Shown here: positions 1 through 7,475 of the stretch, in pieces
Layout of the letters: each line of letters begins with the position of its first letter
How positions within the stretch are numbered: the first letter of the stretch is position 1
From: Acidovorax sp. NO-1
Lineage (GTDB): Bacteria; Pseudomonadota; Gammaproteobacteria; Burkholderiales; Burkholderiaceae_C
Direction of reading: 5' to 3'
Assembly: GCF_000238595.1 (NCBI RefSeq)
Contig: NZ_AGTS01000047.1
Location: forward strand, 32,027 to 96,026
Length of the DNA: 64,000 bases
Translations under genes and position numbers: made by a program
Notes under the pieces: generated by a model
Databases searched by the model: none
What the model was told of the DNA's origin: nothing
What the model saw: only the letters and a program-made list of their open reading frames with translations

Positions 1-965
1 GCAGTGGGCGCAAACTTCGGCGGGTCCAGGATGATGGCGTCAAAGCGCTGGCCCTCCTTGAGGAACTGGCGCAGCGACGCATTCACGTCAGCGTCGAGGA
101 ACGTGGCCCGGTTCGGATCGAAGCCGTTGAGCGCCACATGGGCGCGGGCGCGCTCCAGGGCCGGGCCCGAGGAATCGATGGACGTCACATGCCCATCGGC
201 CACGGTGCCCGCCGCACGCATGCCGGCCAGCGCCGCCACGCTGAAACCACCGGTGTAGCAAAAGCAGTTGAGCACGTGCTTGAAGCCCAGGCGCTGGGTG
301 TAGTCGGCAAACCGCTTGCGGCTGTCGCGCTGGTCTAAATAGAAGCCGGTCTTGTGGCCCTCGGCGATGTTCAGCGTCAGGTGCCACTGGTGCTCACGGA
401 GGGCGAGTTCGAGCGGCGGCCCCTCACCATCGCCTGCCGCCCCCGTGGGCCCGCCGCGCAGCCAGCCGGTGGCGGGCGGGAGGCCTTCGAGGGTGCGCAC
501 GCTGGCGTCCGAGCGTTCATACAGCTTAGTCAGACCCGTCTCGCGCAACAGGGCGTCGGCAATCACATCCTTCCAGCGCTCGGTACCCGCGCTGGTGAAC
601 TGAGCCACCAGCGTGTCGCCATAGCGGTCCACGATGAGCCCCGGCAGGCCGTCGGATTCACCGTGCACCAGGCGCACGCCGTCGCTTTGTACGTCAAAAC
701 GGGCTCTGGCGATGATGGAGCGGGCGCAAGCAGCTATGAAAAACGGAGCATCAATGCGCTGCGCCTCGTCAAAGCTCCACACCCGTGCGCGGATGCGCGA
801 GCTGGGGCTGTACGCAGCCCAGGCGAGAAACTGGCCCTCGTGCGACTCCACGCGCACGGTCTCGCCGCTGTCGCCCCCGCCCTTGGCGATGGCCGATTCA
901 AAGATCCAGGGGTGGCGGCGCAAGAGCGAGCGCTCTTTACCGGGGCGAAGGCGAACGGTTTTCAT
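1..965 (-). CDS. rlmI: Class I SAM-dependent 23S rRNA methyltransferase, RlmI-like (3' end cut by window edge)
   Basis: The frame is open from an ATG at 965 down to base 1, about 321 codons, with no stop inside the window. The N-terminus begins MKTVRLRPGKERSLLRRHPW, the PUA-like start typical of RlmI. Further on come the SAM-binding motif NCFCYTGGFS, then DSSGPAL, and the motif IV region LDPPKFAP. Known members methylate cytosine C5 at position 1962 of 23S rRNA; the exact target here is inferred. The catalytic cysteine would lie beyond the left edge. Codons from about 750 to 723 come from a copy of the family A repeat and read APFFIAACARS. The gene follows xerC on the same strand, with a family B repeat between them. 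Confidence 0.85.
   Translation of the reverse strand, partial: MKTVRLRPGKERSLLRRHPWIFESAIAKGGGDSGETVRVESHEGQFLAWAAYSPSSRIRARVWSFDEAQRIDAPFFIAACARSIIARARFDVQSDGVRLVHGESDGLPGLIVDRYGDTLVAQFTSAGTERWKDVIADALLRETGLTKLYERSDASVRTLEGLPPATGWLRGGPTGAAGDGEGPPLELALREHQWHLTLNIAEGHKTGFYLDQRDSRKRFADYTQRLGFKHVLNCFCYTGGFSVAALAGMRAAGTVADGHVTSIDSSGPALERARAHVALNGFDPNRATFLDADVNASLRQFLKEGQRFDAIILDPPKFAPT
723..750 (-). repeat. Family A short repeat, partial copy inside the rlmI-like frame
   Basis: Read on the minus strand this stretch has the left half of the family A repeat: a T-rich tract, then ATAGCTGCTTGCGC. The right half (AAGCGC...AGGCC) is not recognisable. It keeps the methyltransferase frame open and contributes about nine residues between the PUA-like and methyltransferase parts. 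Confidence 0.55.
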
Positions 966-1018
966 GGGCCCGATTGTCGCGCGGCCGCTGCCCCGTCACC
1001 TCGCACGCCCCGTACAAG

Positions 1019-1096
1019 GGCACCCACGGAGCCGGCTTCGCCGGGCCATCGGGTGCGTCCCCCTGGGGGAAAGCGGCGCAGCCGTTTAAGGGGGCT
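1019..1096 (-). repeat. Family B gene-end repeat, copy 1 (after xerC)
   Basis: On the minus strand the element starts at the xerC stop codon. It runs through a C-rich/G-rich inverted segment ending CAGGGGGACGCACC, then the hairpin CCGGC-GAA-GCCGG. The same layout recurs at 9163, 10124 and 30543. Here its first bases also supply the last codons and stop of xerC. Confidence 0.75.
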
Positions 1097-2063
1097 TACG
1101 TTTTGCACGCGGATGCGCCGCGTCATACACCTTGGCCAGGTGCTGAAAATCAAGCCGCGTGTAGACCTGCGTGGTCGTGATGTTGGCGTGGCCCAGCAGT
1201 TCCTGCACCGCACGCAGGTCGCCGCTGCTTTGCAGCAGGTGACTGGCAAATGAGTGGCGCAGCATGTGCGGGTGCACCGGCGTGGTCAGCCCCGCCTGCT
1301 GGCTGCGCTGGCGCAGGCGCAGCCAGATCGACTGCGCAGTCAGCCGCTTGCCGCGCTGACCGACGAACAGTGCCGTGTCAAGCCGCGCTGATCCTTCACC
1401 GCCGAAGGGGGTGGCTCGCAGCTGCAGCCAGGCCTGCAGCGCTGCGGTGGCCGCGCGGCCCACGGGCACGCTGCGGCGCTTGCTGCCCTTGCCGAACACA
1501 TGGGCTTCGCCCGCTTGCAGATCGACCCAGCCCCGGCCCTGGCGCTGGGTGTCGGCGTTGGGAACGGCATCGAGCCCGGCAAGTTCGCCCACGCGCAGGC
1601 CGCATCCGTACAGCAGCTCCACCATGGCCGCATCGCGCGCCTCCAGCCAGGGGTCGGCGCCGGTGTTGTCGAACTCGGCCAGGCGCACGGCGTCGTCCAC
1701 GCCCAGTGCCTTGGGTAGCGGCTTGGGCGCCCTTGGGGCGCGCACATCCTGCACCGGGTTGTGCGGAATCAGCCCCTGCCGACCCGCCCAGATGAAAAAC
1801 CCGCGCCAGCCCGAGAGGATGAGCGCAATGCCCCGCCCGCTGCGCCCGCCGCTGTGCATTTGCGCCACGAAGCGGCGGATGTGTGCCGTCTGCAACTGCA
1901 GTAGCGGCACGTGCACACCGGCCGCAAACTGCGCCAGCTTTTCGAGGTCCAGGGTGTAGAGCGTGAGCGTGCGTGCGGCCAGCCGCTTTTCGACGCGCAC
2001 GTGCTCCAGGTAACGCAGGACATGGGGGTCAAGCGGGGTGGGCGTGGTGGGCGTATCAGGCAT
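1086..2063 (-). CDS. xerC: Tyrosine recombinase XerC
   Basis: A 325-residue tyrosine recombinase of the Xer type, which with XerD resolves chromosome dimers at dif. The N-terminal SAM-like core-binding domain covers about residues 10-105 and the catalytic domain about 120-315. Visible catalytic residues are R157 (CGLRVGEL), a lysine near 192-195 (GKGSKRR), the HMLRH box at 266-270, H292 (LGHANITTT) and nucleophile Y301 (VYTRLD). I call it XerC rather than XerD because it sits downstream of dapF and a DUF484 gene, the same order as E. coli dapF-yigA-xerC. The gap to the DUF484 gene is 45 bases, suggesting one operon. The C-terminal KPP-stop is made by the edge of a family B repeat. Confidence 0.93.
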   Translation of the reverse strand: MPDTPTTPTPLDPHVLRYLEHVRVEKRLAARTLTLYTLDLEKLAQFAAGVHVPLLQLQTAHIRRFVAQMHSGGRSGRGIALILSGWRGFFIWAGRQGLIPHNPVQDVRAPRAPKPLPKALGVDDAVRLAEFDNTGADPWLEARDAAMVELLYGCGLRVGELAGLDAVPNADTQRQGRGWVDLQAGEAHVFGKGSKRRSVPVGRAATAALQAWLQLRATPFGGEGSARLDTALFVGQRGKRLTAQSIWLRLRQRSQQAGLTTPVHPHMLRHSFASHLLQSSGDLRAVQELLGHANITTTQVYTRLDFQHLAKVYDAAHPRAKRKPP

Positions 2064-2108
2064 TGGGGCCGTGGCTGAGACGCCGCTGGGGCTGTGGTGG
2101 CGCGCGGG

Positions 2109-2798
2109 CTACTTCAGCCGCAGCAGTGCGGCGCTGGCCAGCTCCGCCATGCGCGACAGGAAGTCCGTCCCCATCGTGGCGTCAAAACGCTGGGGGTCTT
2201 GCGAACCCAGCACCAGCAGGCCAAACGCAGGCGTGGCGCTGTCGATGGCGCCTTCGCGCAGCGGCAGCAGGGCCAGTGACTGGGCGGGCTCACCAGCCTC
2301 GCTGGCCAGCCAAGCGGCGGGTTCGAACCCCAGGTTGGGCCCGCAGAAAGGCATGGTCAGCGACGAGGCAAAGGCACGGGCGTCTTCGCTGGCGCCCTGC
2401 GTGAAGTCGGCGTCGATGTACGGCGCAGCCACCTCCCACACGCGCACGGCCGCCTGGGGCACGTCGAACAGGGTGCGCACGCCATCGACCACAGCCTGGG
2501 GCAGGTCGAAAGGGTCGCGCACCTGCAGCAGGCTGCCGGTCCACTGGTGCACCTTGTGGGCAATGGCGGCGTTTTCGCTGCTGTTGCGCACCATCTCCAT
2601 GATGCGGTGCTCCAGGCCCTTGATCTTCTCGCGCAGCATCTCGGCCTGGCGCTCCTGCAGGCTCACGGCACGCGCGCCGTGCGGGCTGGTGATCTGCACG
2701 CTGGCCAGCACCTCCGCATGGCGCTCGAAGAAGCCCGGCGTGTTGGTGAGGAACTGGGCGATGTCGTCTTCGGTGATCGGTGGGATGTGGGACGTCAT
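2109..2798 (-). CDS. DUF484 family protein (YigA-like)
   Basis: A 229-residue protein of the DUF484 family, regularly found between dapF and xerC in proteobacteria; its biochemical role is unknown. The N-terminus has the family signature: an [20 protein letters not shown] helix pair, followed by a charged coiled-coil-like stretch near residues 45-75 ([20 protein letters not shown]). The rest is predicted to be GAF-like alpha/beta. Its ATG overlaps the dapF stop as ATGA (2795-2798), so translation is probably coupled to dapF. Cysteine and catalytic motifs are absent. Confidence 0.88.
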   Translation of the reverse strand: MTSHIPPITEDDIAQFLTNTPGFFERHAEVLASVQITSPHGARAVSLQERQAEMLREKIKGLEHRIMEMVRNSSENAAIAHKVHQWTGSLLQVRDPFDLPQAVVDGVRTLFDVPQAAVRVWEVAAPYIDADFTQGASEDARAFASSLTMPFCGPNLGFEPAAWLASEAGEPAQSLALLPLREGAIDSATPAFGLLVLGSQDPQRFDATMGTDFLSRMAELASAALLRLK

Positions 2799-3676
2799 AG
2801 GAGGGTGTCAGGAATATCGATCTGGCCTTCGAACACCGTGGTGGCCGGGCCGGTCATGAAAACGGAATCGGTGTCGGCACCGCTCCAGGCAATGGTGAGG
2901 CGGCCGCCGCGCGTGTCCACCTGCACCTCGGGGTCGAGCAGGCCCAGGCGGATGCCGCTGACCACGGCGGCGCAGGCGCCGGTGCCGCAGGCCAGGGTTT
3001 CGCCCGTGCCCCGCTCGAACACGCGCAGACGCACGTGGGCGCGGTCCACAATCTGCAGGAAGCCCGCATTCACCCGCTGCGGAAACCGTGCATGGCGTTC
3101 GATGAGGGGGCCGGTTTCCTGCACGGGCGCGGTGTCCACGTTGTCCACCAGCTGCACGGCATGGGGGTTGCCCATCGACGCAACCGCTACCAAAACAGTA
3201 GCTACTGGCGCTTTACCATCAAGCGCCAGAGGCCATTTTTGCCCTGCACCCTGCGCCACGGGCGTGAGGCCGGTGGCATCAAAGGGCACCTGGGCAGGCT
3301 CGAACTGCGGCCGGCCCATGTCCACCGTGACGCGGCCGTCGGGCGTGAGGCGCGGGGCGATCACGCCACCTTGGGTCAACACGCGGATGGTGTCCTTGGC
3401 AGACAGGCCCTTGTCGTGCACAAAGCGCGCAAAGCAGCGGGCGCCGTTGCCGCACTGCTCCACCTCGCCGCCATCGGCGTTGTGGATCACGTATTCGAAG
3501 TCGATGCCCTCGGCAGGAGAAGGCCTGACAGTCAGGATCTGGTCTGCGCCCACACCGAAGTGGCGATCTGCCAGGAAGCGGTACTGGGCCGTGCTCAGCC
3601 CCAGGCGGCCCCGGGTTTCGTCGAGCACCACAAAGTCGTTGCCCGCGCCCTGCATTTTGGTGAAGCGAATCTGCAT
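2795..3676 (-). CDS. dapF: Diaminopimelate epimerase DapF, with an in-frame repeat insertion
   Basis: Interconverts LL- and meso-diaminopimelate for lysine and peptidoglycan synthesis, in the cytoplasm. The start is the ATG at 3676, giving [20 protein letters not shown], the canonical N-terminus; the frame stays open upstream but that is not conserved. Both catalytic cysteines are present, C75 in EQCGNGARC and C230 in LACGTGACA. The protein has 293 residues against about 274 in E. coli. The excess matches residues 146-164, which are encoded by a full family A repeat at 3186-3240. They lie between the two half-domains, where a surface loop is plausible. First gene of the dapF-DUF484-xerC operon, divergent from the GST gene. 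Confidence 0.95.
   Translation of the reverse strand: MQIRFTKMQGAGNDFVVLDETRGRLGLSTAQYRFLADRHFGVGADQILTVRPSPAEGIDFEYVIHNADGGEVEQCGNGARCFARFVHDKGLSAKDTIRVLTQGGVIAPRLTPDGRVTVDMGRPQFEPAQVPFDATGLTPVAQGAGQKWPLALDGKAPVATVLVAVASMGNPHAVQLVDNVDTAPVQETGPLIERHARFPQRVNAGFLQIVDRAHVRLRVFERGTGETLACGTGACAAVVSGIRLGLLDPEVQVDTRGGRLTIAWSGADTDSVFMTGPATTVFEGQIDIPDTLL
3186..3240 (+). repeat. Family A short repeat, full copy inside dapF
   Basis: On the plus strand this contains CAGTAGCTACTGGCGCTTT, then AAGCGCCAGAGGCC and a T-run. That is the full family A layout with the GGCGCTT/AAGCGCC inverted pair. dapF reads through it on the opposite strand without a stop. Confidence 0.85.
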
Positions 3677-3790
3677 CCGCCGGATTATCGTCGCTGGGCC
3701 GCCAATGACCTCGGGCAGCGCCACTTGCCTTGGCGCGATAGGCTTGCACCCTTTCGCGCCACACAGGCCGCCACCAGCCAGGAGTCTTGA

Positions 3791-4495
3791 ATGTCCGATC
3801 TTTCCACCTTTGCCATCACCCGCAAATGGCCCGCCCGGCACCCCGACCGTCTTCAGCTGTACTCGCTGCCCACGCCCAACGGCGTGAAGGTGTCGATTGC
3901 GCTGGAAGAGCTGGGCCTGCCCTACGAGGCCCACCTGGTGAGCTTTGACACCAACGACCAGATGTCGCCCGAGTTCCTGTCGCTCAACCCCAACAACAAG
4001 ATCCCCGCCATCCTGGACCCGAACGGCCCCGGCGGCCAGCCCCTGGCGCTGTTCGAATCCGGCGCCATCGTGCTGTACCTGGCCGATAAAACCGGCCAGC
4101 TGATCCCCCAGGATGCCGCTGCGCGCTACGAAACCATCCAGTGGGTGATGTGGCAGATGGGCGGCCTGGGCCCGATGTTCGGCCAGCTCGGGTTCTTTCA
4201 CAAATTTGCGGGCAAGGACTATGAAGACAAGCGCCCGCGCGACCGCTACGTGGCCGAATCCAAACGCCTGCTGGCCGTGCTGAACCAGCGCCTGGCGGGC
4301 CGCCAGTGGGTGATGGGCGACCAGTACACCATCGCAGACATCGCCATCCTGCCGTGGGTGCGCAACCTCATCGGCTTTTACGGCGCGGGCGACCTGGTGG
4401 AGTTTGGCCAGTTCACGCAAGTGCAGCGCGTGCTCGATGCCTTCGTGGCACGCCCGCCCGTGGCGCGGGGCCTGGCCATCCCGGCGCGGGACTGA
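3791..4495 (+). CDS. Glutathione S-transferase, Nu-class/YfcG-like
   Basis: A 234-residue two-domain GST. The thioredoxin-like N-terminal domain (about 20-105) carries [18 protein letters not shown] and the glutathione-binding [12 protein letters not shown] and [12 protein letters not shown]. The TPNG turn in place of a Tyr/Ser catalytic motif and the following NNKIPAI segment resemble E. coli YfcG, a Nu-class enzyme with disulfide-bond oxidoreductase activity using glutathione. The all-alpha C-terminal domain carries [15 protein letters not shown], also YfcG-like. It is divergent from dapF across a 114-base gap. The physiological substrate cannot be read from the sequence. Confidence 0.9.
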   Translation: MSDLSTFAITRKWPARHPDRLQLYSLPTPNGVKVSIALEELGLPYEAHLVSFDTNDQMSPEFLSLNPNNKIPAILDPNGPGGQPLALFESGAIVLYLADKTGQLIPQDAAARYETIQWVMWQMGGLGPMFGQLGFFHKFAGKDYEDKRPRDRYVAESKRLLAVLNQRLAGRQWVMGDQYTIADIAILPWVRNLIGFYGAGDLVEFGQFTQVQRVLDAFVARPPVARGLAIPARD

Positions 4496-4519
4496 GAGGC
4501 TCGCAGTCTTTCGCCGATG

Positions 4520-5404
4520 TCAGGCGGGCGGCGACACCGTCGCCATGACCCGGACAAACGCGGGCACCACACCCAGGGCGTCGTCGCGCCGCTGCACGGC
4601 ATGCACATCGGCCCTGGGCGCCTTGGCACCCAGGGCCTTGAGCACCACGCGGTTGCCAAACAGCACGCCCATCGAGAGCGGAATCAGCGCCACCCCCAGC
4701 CCAGCGGCCACCAGGCTCAACACGGCCGCGAGCTCCACCGTGGTCTGGGCCACCCGGGGCGCAAAACCGGCCTGCACACAGCACTGCACCATGTACTCGG
4801 CGTGGGCGGATGAATCCCGGCGCAGCATCACAAAGCGCTCGCTGCGCAAATCCCGCAGCGCCAGCACCTTGCGCTTGGCCAGCGCGTGGTCGGGCGGCAA
4901 GGCGGCCACCACCGGGTCGGGCCACAGCAAGGTGCTTGCCAGCTGGTCGTCGTTGACCGGTGTGCGGGCGATACCCACATCAATGCGCTTGTCGCGCAGG
5001 GCGCCAGGCTGCAGCGAAGGCTGCATTTCGTGCAGCACGACATCCACGCCCGGATAGTGCTGCCGGTAGCGCGCCAGCGCCTGGGGAAACGGCCCGAGAA
5101 AATGCGAGCCCGACAACCCCACCTCGATGCGCCCCGCCTGCCCCTGGCCAATGGCCGACACCCGCAGGCGCGCCGCATCCAGCCGCTCCAGCACGGCCCG
5201 CGCGTCCGCCAGATAGGACTGGCCCGCCAGCGTGAGCTCCACCCGGCGGCTGGTGCGCACAAACAGCTGCACGCCCAGCTCCGCTTCCAGCTGGGCGATC
5301 TGCAGGCTCAGCGGGGGCTGCGACACGTGCAGGCGCCGTGCAGCTCGCGTGAAGCTCAGCTCTTCGGCCAGGGCAATGAAGTAACGCAGATGACGCAGTT
5401 CCAT
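4520..5404 (-). CDS. LysR-family transcriptional regulator
   Basis: A 294-residue LysR regulator. The winged helix-turn-helix is residues 1-60 (MELRHLRYFIALAEELSFT...LHVSQPPLSLQIAQLE), followed by the linker helix and a periplasmic-binding-protein-like effector domain from about 90. It is transcribed divergently from the Bug receptor gene 5581-6543, the usual arrangement when a LysR protein controls its neighbour. The likely ligand is the substrate of that receptor/maleate isomerase pair, which is an inference. The 176-base gap contains a palindrome suited to LysR binding. Confidence 0.92.
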   Translation of the reverse strand: MELRHLRYFIALAEELSFTRAARRLHVSQPPLSLQIAQLEAELGVQLFVRTSRRVELTLAGQSYLADARAVLERLDAARLRVSAIGQGQAGRIEVGLSGSHFLGPFPQALARYRQHYPGVDVVLHEMQPSLQPGALRDKRIDVGIARTPVNDDQLASTLLWPDPVVAALPPDHALAKRKVLALRDLRSERFVMLRRDSSAHAEYMVQCCVQAGFAPRVAQTTVELAAVLSLVAAGLGVALIPLSMGVLFGNRVVLKALGAKAPRADVHAVQRRDDALGVVPAFVRVMATVSPPA

Positions 5405-5510
5405 GGGGCGGCAGTCCTTGCGGCAGGGAAAAATTCAGACGGCGGAGGGCCGGGTGCGGCGCCGCGGCCCGTCTTGGCATCAATACCTGCAAGATATCAA
5501 TCAAGACCAA

Positions 5511-5520
5511 CAATATATTG
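5511..5520. promoter_or_regulatory. Candidate LysR operator in the divergent promoter region
   Basis: The perfect palindrome CAATATATTG lies in an AT-rich patch (about 5490-5535) of an otherwise GC-rich intergenic region. It is 61 bases before the Bug gene and 107 bases before the LysR gene. LysR boxes are typically short interrupted palindromes in this position. No binding evidence exists in the sequence itself. Confidence 0.35.
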
Positions 5521-5580
5521 GACTATTGGTTCACTTGTTTCCAGAATGGCACCACTACCAACACTTGGCGGAGACAAACC

Positions 5581-6543
5581 ATGAAGATCGCACACAGCGT
5601 GCTGGCGGCCACCCTCGCGTTATGCGGACTGGCCCATGCGCAGGACAACTACCCCAGCAAGGCCATCACGCTCACCGTGCCCAACCCGCCAGGCGGCGTG
5701 GTGGACACCTCGGCGCGGCTGCTGAACGAACCGCTCGCACGCATCCTGGGACAACCCGTGGTGATCGACAACAAGGCCGGGGGCAGCGGCAACGTGGCCT
5801 ATGGTGCTGTGGCCCGGGCCAAGGCCGACGGCTACAACCTGCTCATCTCGTACTCGGCCTACCATGTGGGCAACCCGGCGCTGTCGCCCACCCTGCCCTG
5901 GGAGGCCAAGGACTTTGCCCCGGTGGCACTGCTCACCGTGGCCACCAACGTGATTGCTGCGCACCCCTCGGTGCCGGGCAACAACCTCAAGGAGTTCATT
6001 GCCCATCTCAAGGCCAACCCCGGCAAGGTCAACTACGCATCTCAGGGCAACGGCTCGCTCTCGCACATCGGCACCGAGATCTTCAAGCAGCAAAGCAGCA
6101 CCTTCATGACCCATATCCCCTACCGCGGCTCCGGCCCGGCCGTGGGGGATGTGCTGGCAGGGCAGGTGCAGGTGTTCATCACCACACCGCCCTCCGTGAT
6201 GCAGCATGTGCTGAACGGCAAGCTCAAGGCCTTTGCCGTGACCAGCGCCAAGCGCCACCCCGGCCTGCCCAACGTGCCCACGGTGGCCGAGGCCGGCATG
6301 CCGGACTTCAAGCTGGAGGCCTGGGTGGGCCTGTTTGCCCCCGCCGCCACACCACCGGCCGTGATTGCCAAACTGACTGCGGACGTGAAAAAGGCGCTGG
6401 AGCTGCCAGAAACCCGCCAGCGCGCCGACGCCGCCGGGATCGAACTGCGCTACCTGCCACCCGAGGCGCTGGGCGATCTGGTCAAGACAGAAACCGCCTA
6501 CTGGGCCAAGACTATCAAGGCCGCCGGCATCAAGGCCGACTGA
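5581..6543 (+). CDS. Bug/TctC-family periplasmic tricarboxylate-type substrate-binding protein
   Basis: A 320-residue extracytoplasmic receptor of the Bug family, greatly expanded in Comamonadaceae and Bordetella. The ATG at 5581 starts MKIAHSVLAATLALCGLAHA, a clean signal peptide with cleavage expected after about residue 20. The mature protein begins with the family pattern YPSKAITLTVPNPPGGVVD. The signature segments GSGNVAYGAVARAKADGYNLL and HIPYRGSGPAV are present. Such receptors feed TctAB permeases or act as sensors; no tctAB genes lie beside it. It is followed by a maleate isomerase gene, suggesting maleate or a related C4 acid as ligand. Confidence 0.92.
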   Translation: MKIAHSVLAATLALCGLAHAQDNYPSKAITLTVPNPPGGVVDTSARLLNEPLARILGQPVVIDNKAGGSGNVAYGAVARAKADGYNLLISYSAYHVGNPALSPTLPWEAKDFAPVALLTVATNVIAAHPSVPGNNLKEFIAHLKANPGKVNYASQGNGSLSHIGTEIFKQQSSTFMTHIPYRGSGPAVGDVLAGQVQVFITTPPSVMQHVLNGKLKAFAVTSAKRHPGLPNVPTVAEAGMPDFKLEAWVGLFAPAATPPAVIAKLTADVKKALELPETRQRADAAGIELRYLPPEALGDLVKTETAYWAKTIKAAGIKAD

Positions 6544-6651
6544 CCCCACGGGCGCCTGCGCGCCCCTCCCCTCCCCCGTAGCGCCCCGCGCCGTTCCACG
6601 CTTGCAACGGTGCCGGCGGCGCCACGCCTTTTTCCTTTCTTGAAGACCACC

Positions 6652-7404
6652 ATGCAACGCAGCTACCGCATCGGGCAGATCGTGCCCAGCTCCAACACCA
6701 CGATGGAAACCGAAATCCCCGCCATGCTGCGCGCCCGCGAGCAGGTGCTGCCCGAGCGCTTCAGTTTCCATTCCAGCCGCATGCGCATGCAAAAAGTCAC
6801 CAAGGAAGAGCTGGCCGCGATGGACCGCGACTCCGACCGCTGCGCCCTGGAGCTGTCGGACGGCAAGATGGACGTGATGGGTTACGCCTGCCTGGTGGCC
6901 ATCATGAGCATGGGCCTGGGCTACCACCGCGCCTCCGAAAAGCGCCTGCACGACATCACGGTGGCCAACGGCAAGCCCGCGCCCGTGGTGTCGAGTGCTG
7001 GCGCCCTGGTGGACGGCCTCAAGGCCATGGGGGCCAAAAAGGTCTCGATCCTCACGCCCTACATGAAGCCGCTGACCGGGTTGGTGGCCCAGTACATCGA
7101 GCACGAAGGCATCGAGGTGCATGACAGCCTGTCCCTCGAAATCCCCGACAACCTGCAGGTGGGCGCGCAGGACCCTGCCGCGCCCGCGCAGATCGTGCAG
7201 CGGCTGGACACGCGCGGCGTGGACGTGGTGGTCATCTCGGCCTGCGTGCAGATGCCCTCGCTGGCCTCCGTGCAGGTGGCGCAAGACCAGCTGGGCATCC
7301 CCGTCGTGTCTGCGGCGGTTTGCACCACCTGGGCGATGCTCCGGCGCCTGGGCCTTCAAACCCAGGTGCCGAATGCCGGGGAGCTGCTGTCGGGCCGATA
7401 CTGA
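6652..7404 (+). CDS. Maleate cis-trans isomerase (Asp/Glu racemase superfamily)
   Basis: Predicted to isomerise maleate to fumarate, the last step of nicotinate and some aromatic degradation routes. The start at 6652 (MQRSYRIGQIVPSSNTTMET) gives 250 residues, the usual length of NicE/MaiA enzymes. The two active-site cysteines are seen at C80 (MGYACLVAIMSMG) and C198 (VISACVQMPS), with the substrate-loop motif PSSNTTMETEIP at 12-23. It follows the Bug receptor by 108 bases and is probably cotranscribed. No other nicotinate pathway genes are nearby, so the pair may serve to scavenge external maleate. Confidence 0.88.
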   Translation: MQRSYRIGQIVPSSNTTMETEIPAMLRAREQVLPERFSFHSSRMRMQKVTKEELAAMDRDSDRCALELSDGKMDVMGYACLVAIMSMGLGYHRASEKRLHDITVANGKPAPVVSSAGALVDGLKAMGAKKVSILTPYMKPLTGLVAQYIEHEGIEVHDSLSLEIPDNLQVGAQDPAAPAQIVQRLDTRGVDVVVISACVQMPSLASVQVAQDQLGIPVVSAAVCTTWAMLRRLGLQTQVPNAGELLSGRY

Positions 7405-7475
7405 ACACGGCACGGGGTTGACGGTGCGGCGTGGGGGCAGGCCGCACGCACCGGCGAAAACTCGATAATCGCCCG

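Noticed and set aside
2315..2330. GGGTTCGAACCCCAG resembling a tRNA T-arm
   Set aside because: It lies in the DUF484 coding sequence and no acceptor, D or anticodon arms can be drawn around it.
5620..7413. A 597-codon open frame on the minus strand
   Set aside because: Antisense to the Bug receptor and maleate isomerase genes; rich in His/Gly/Arg, as mirror-frame translations are.
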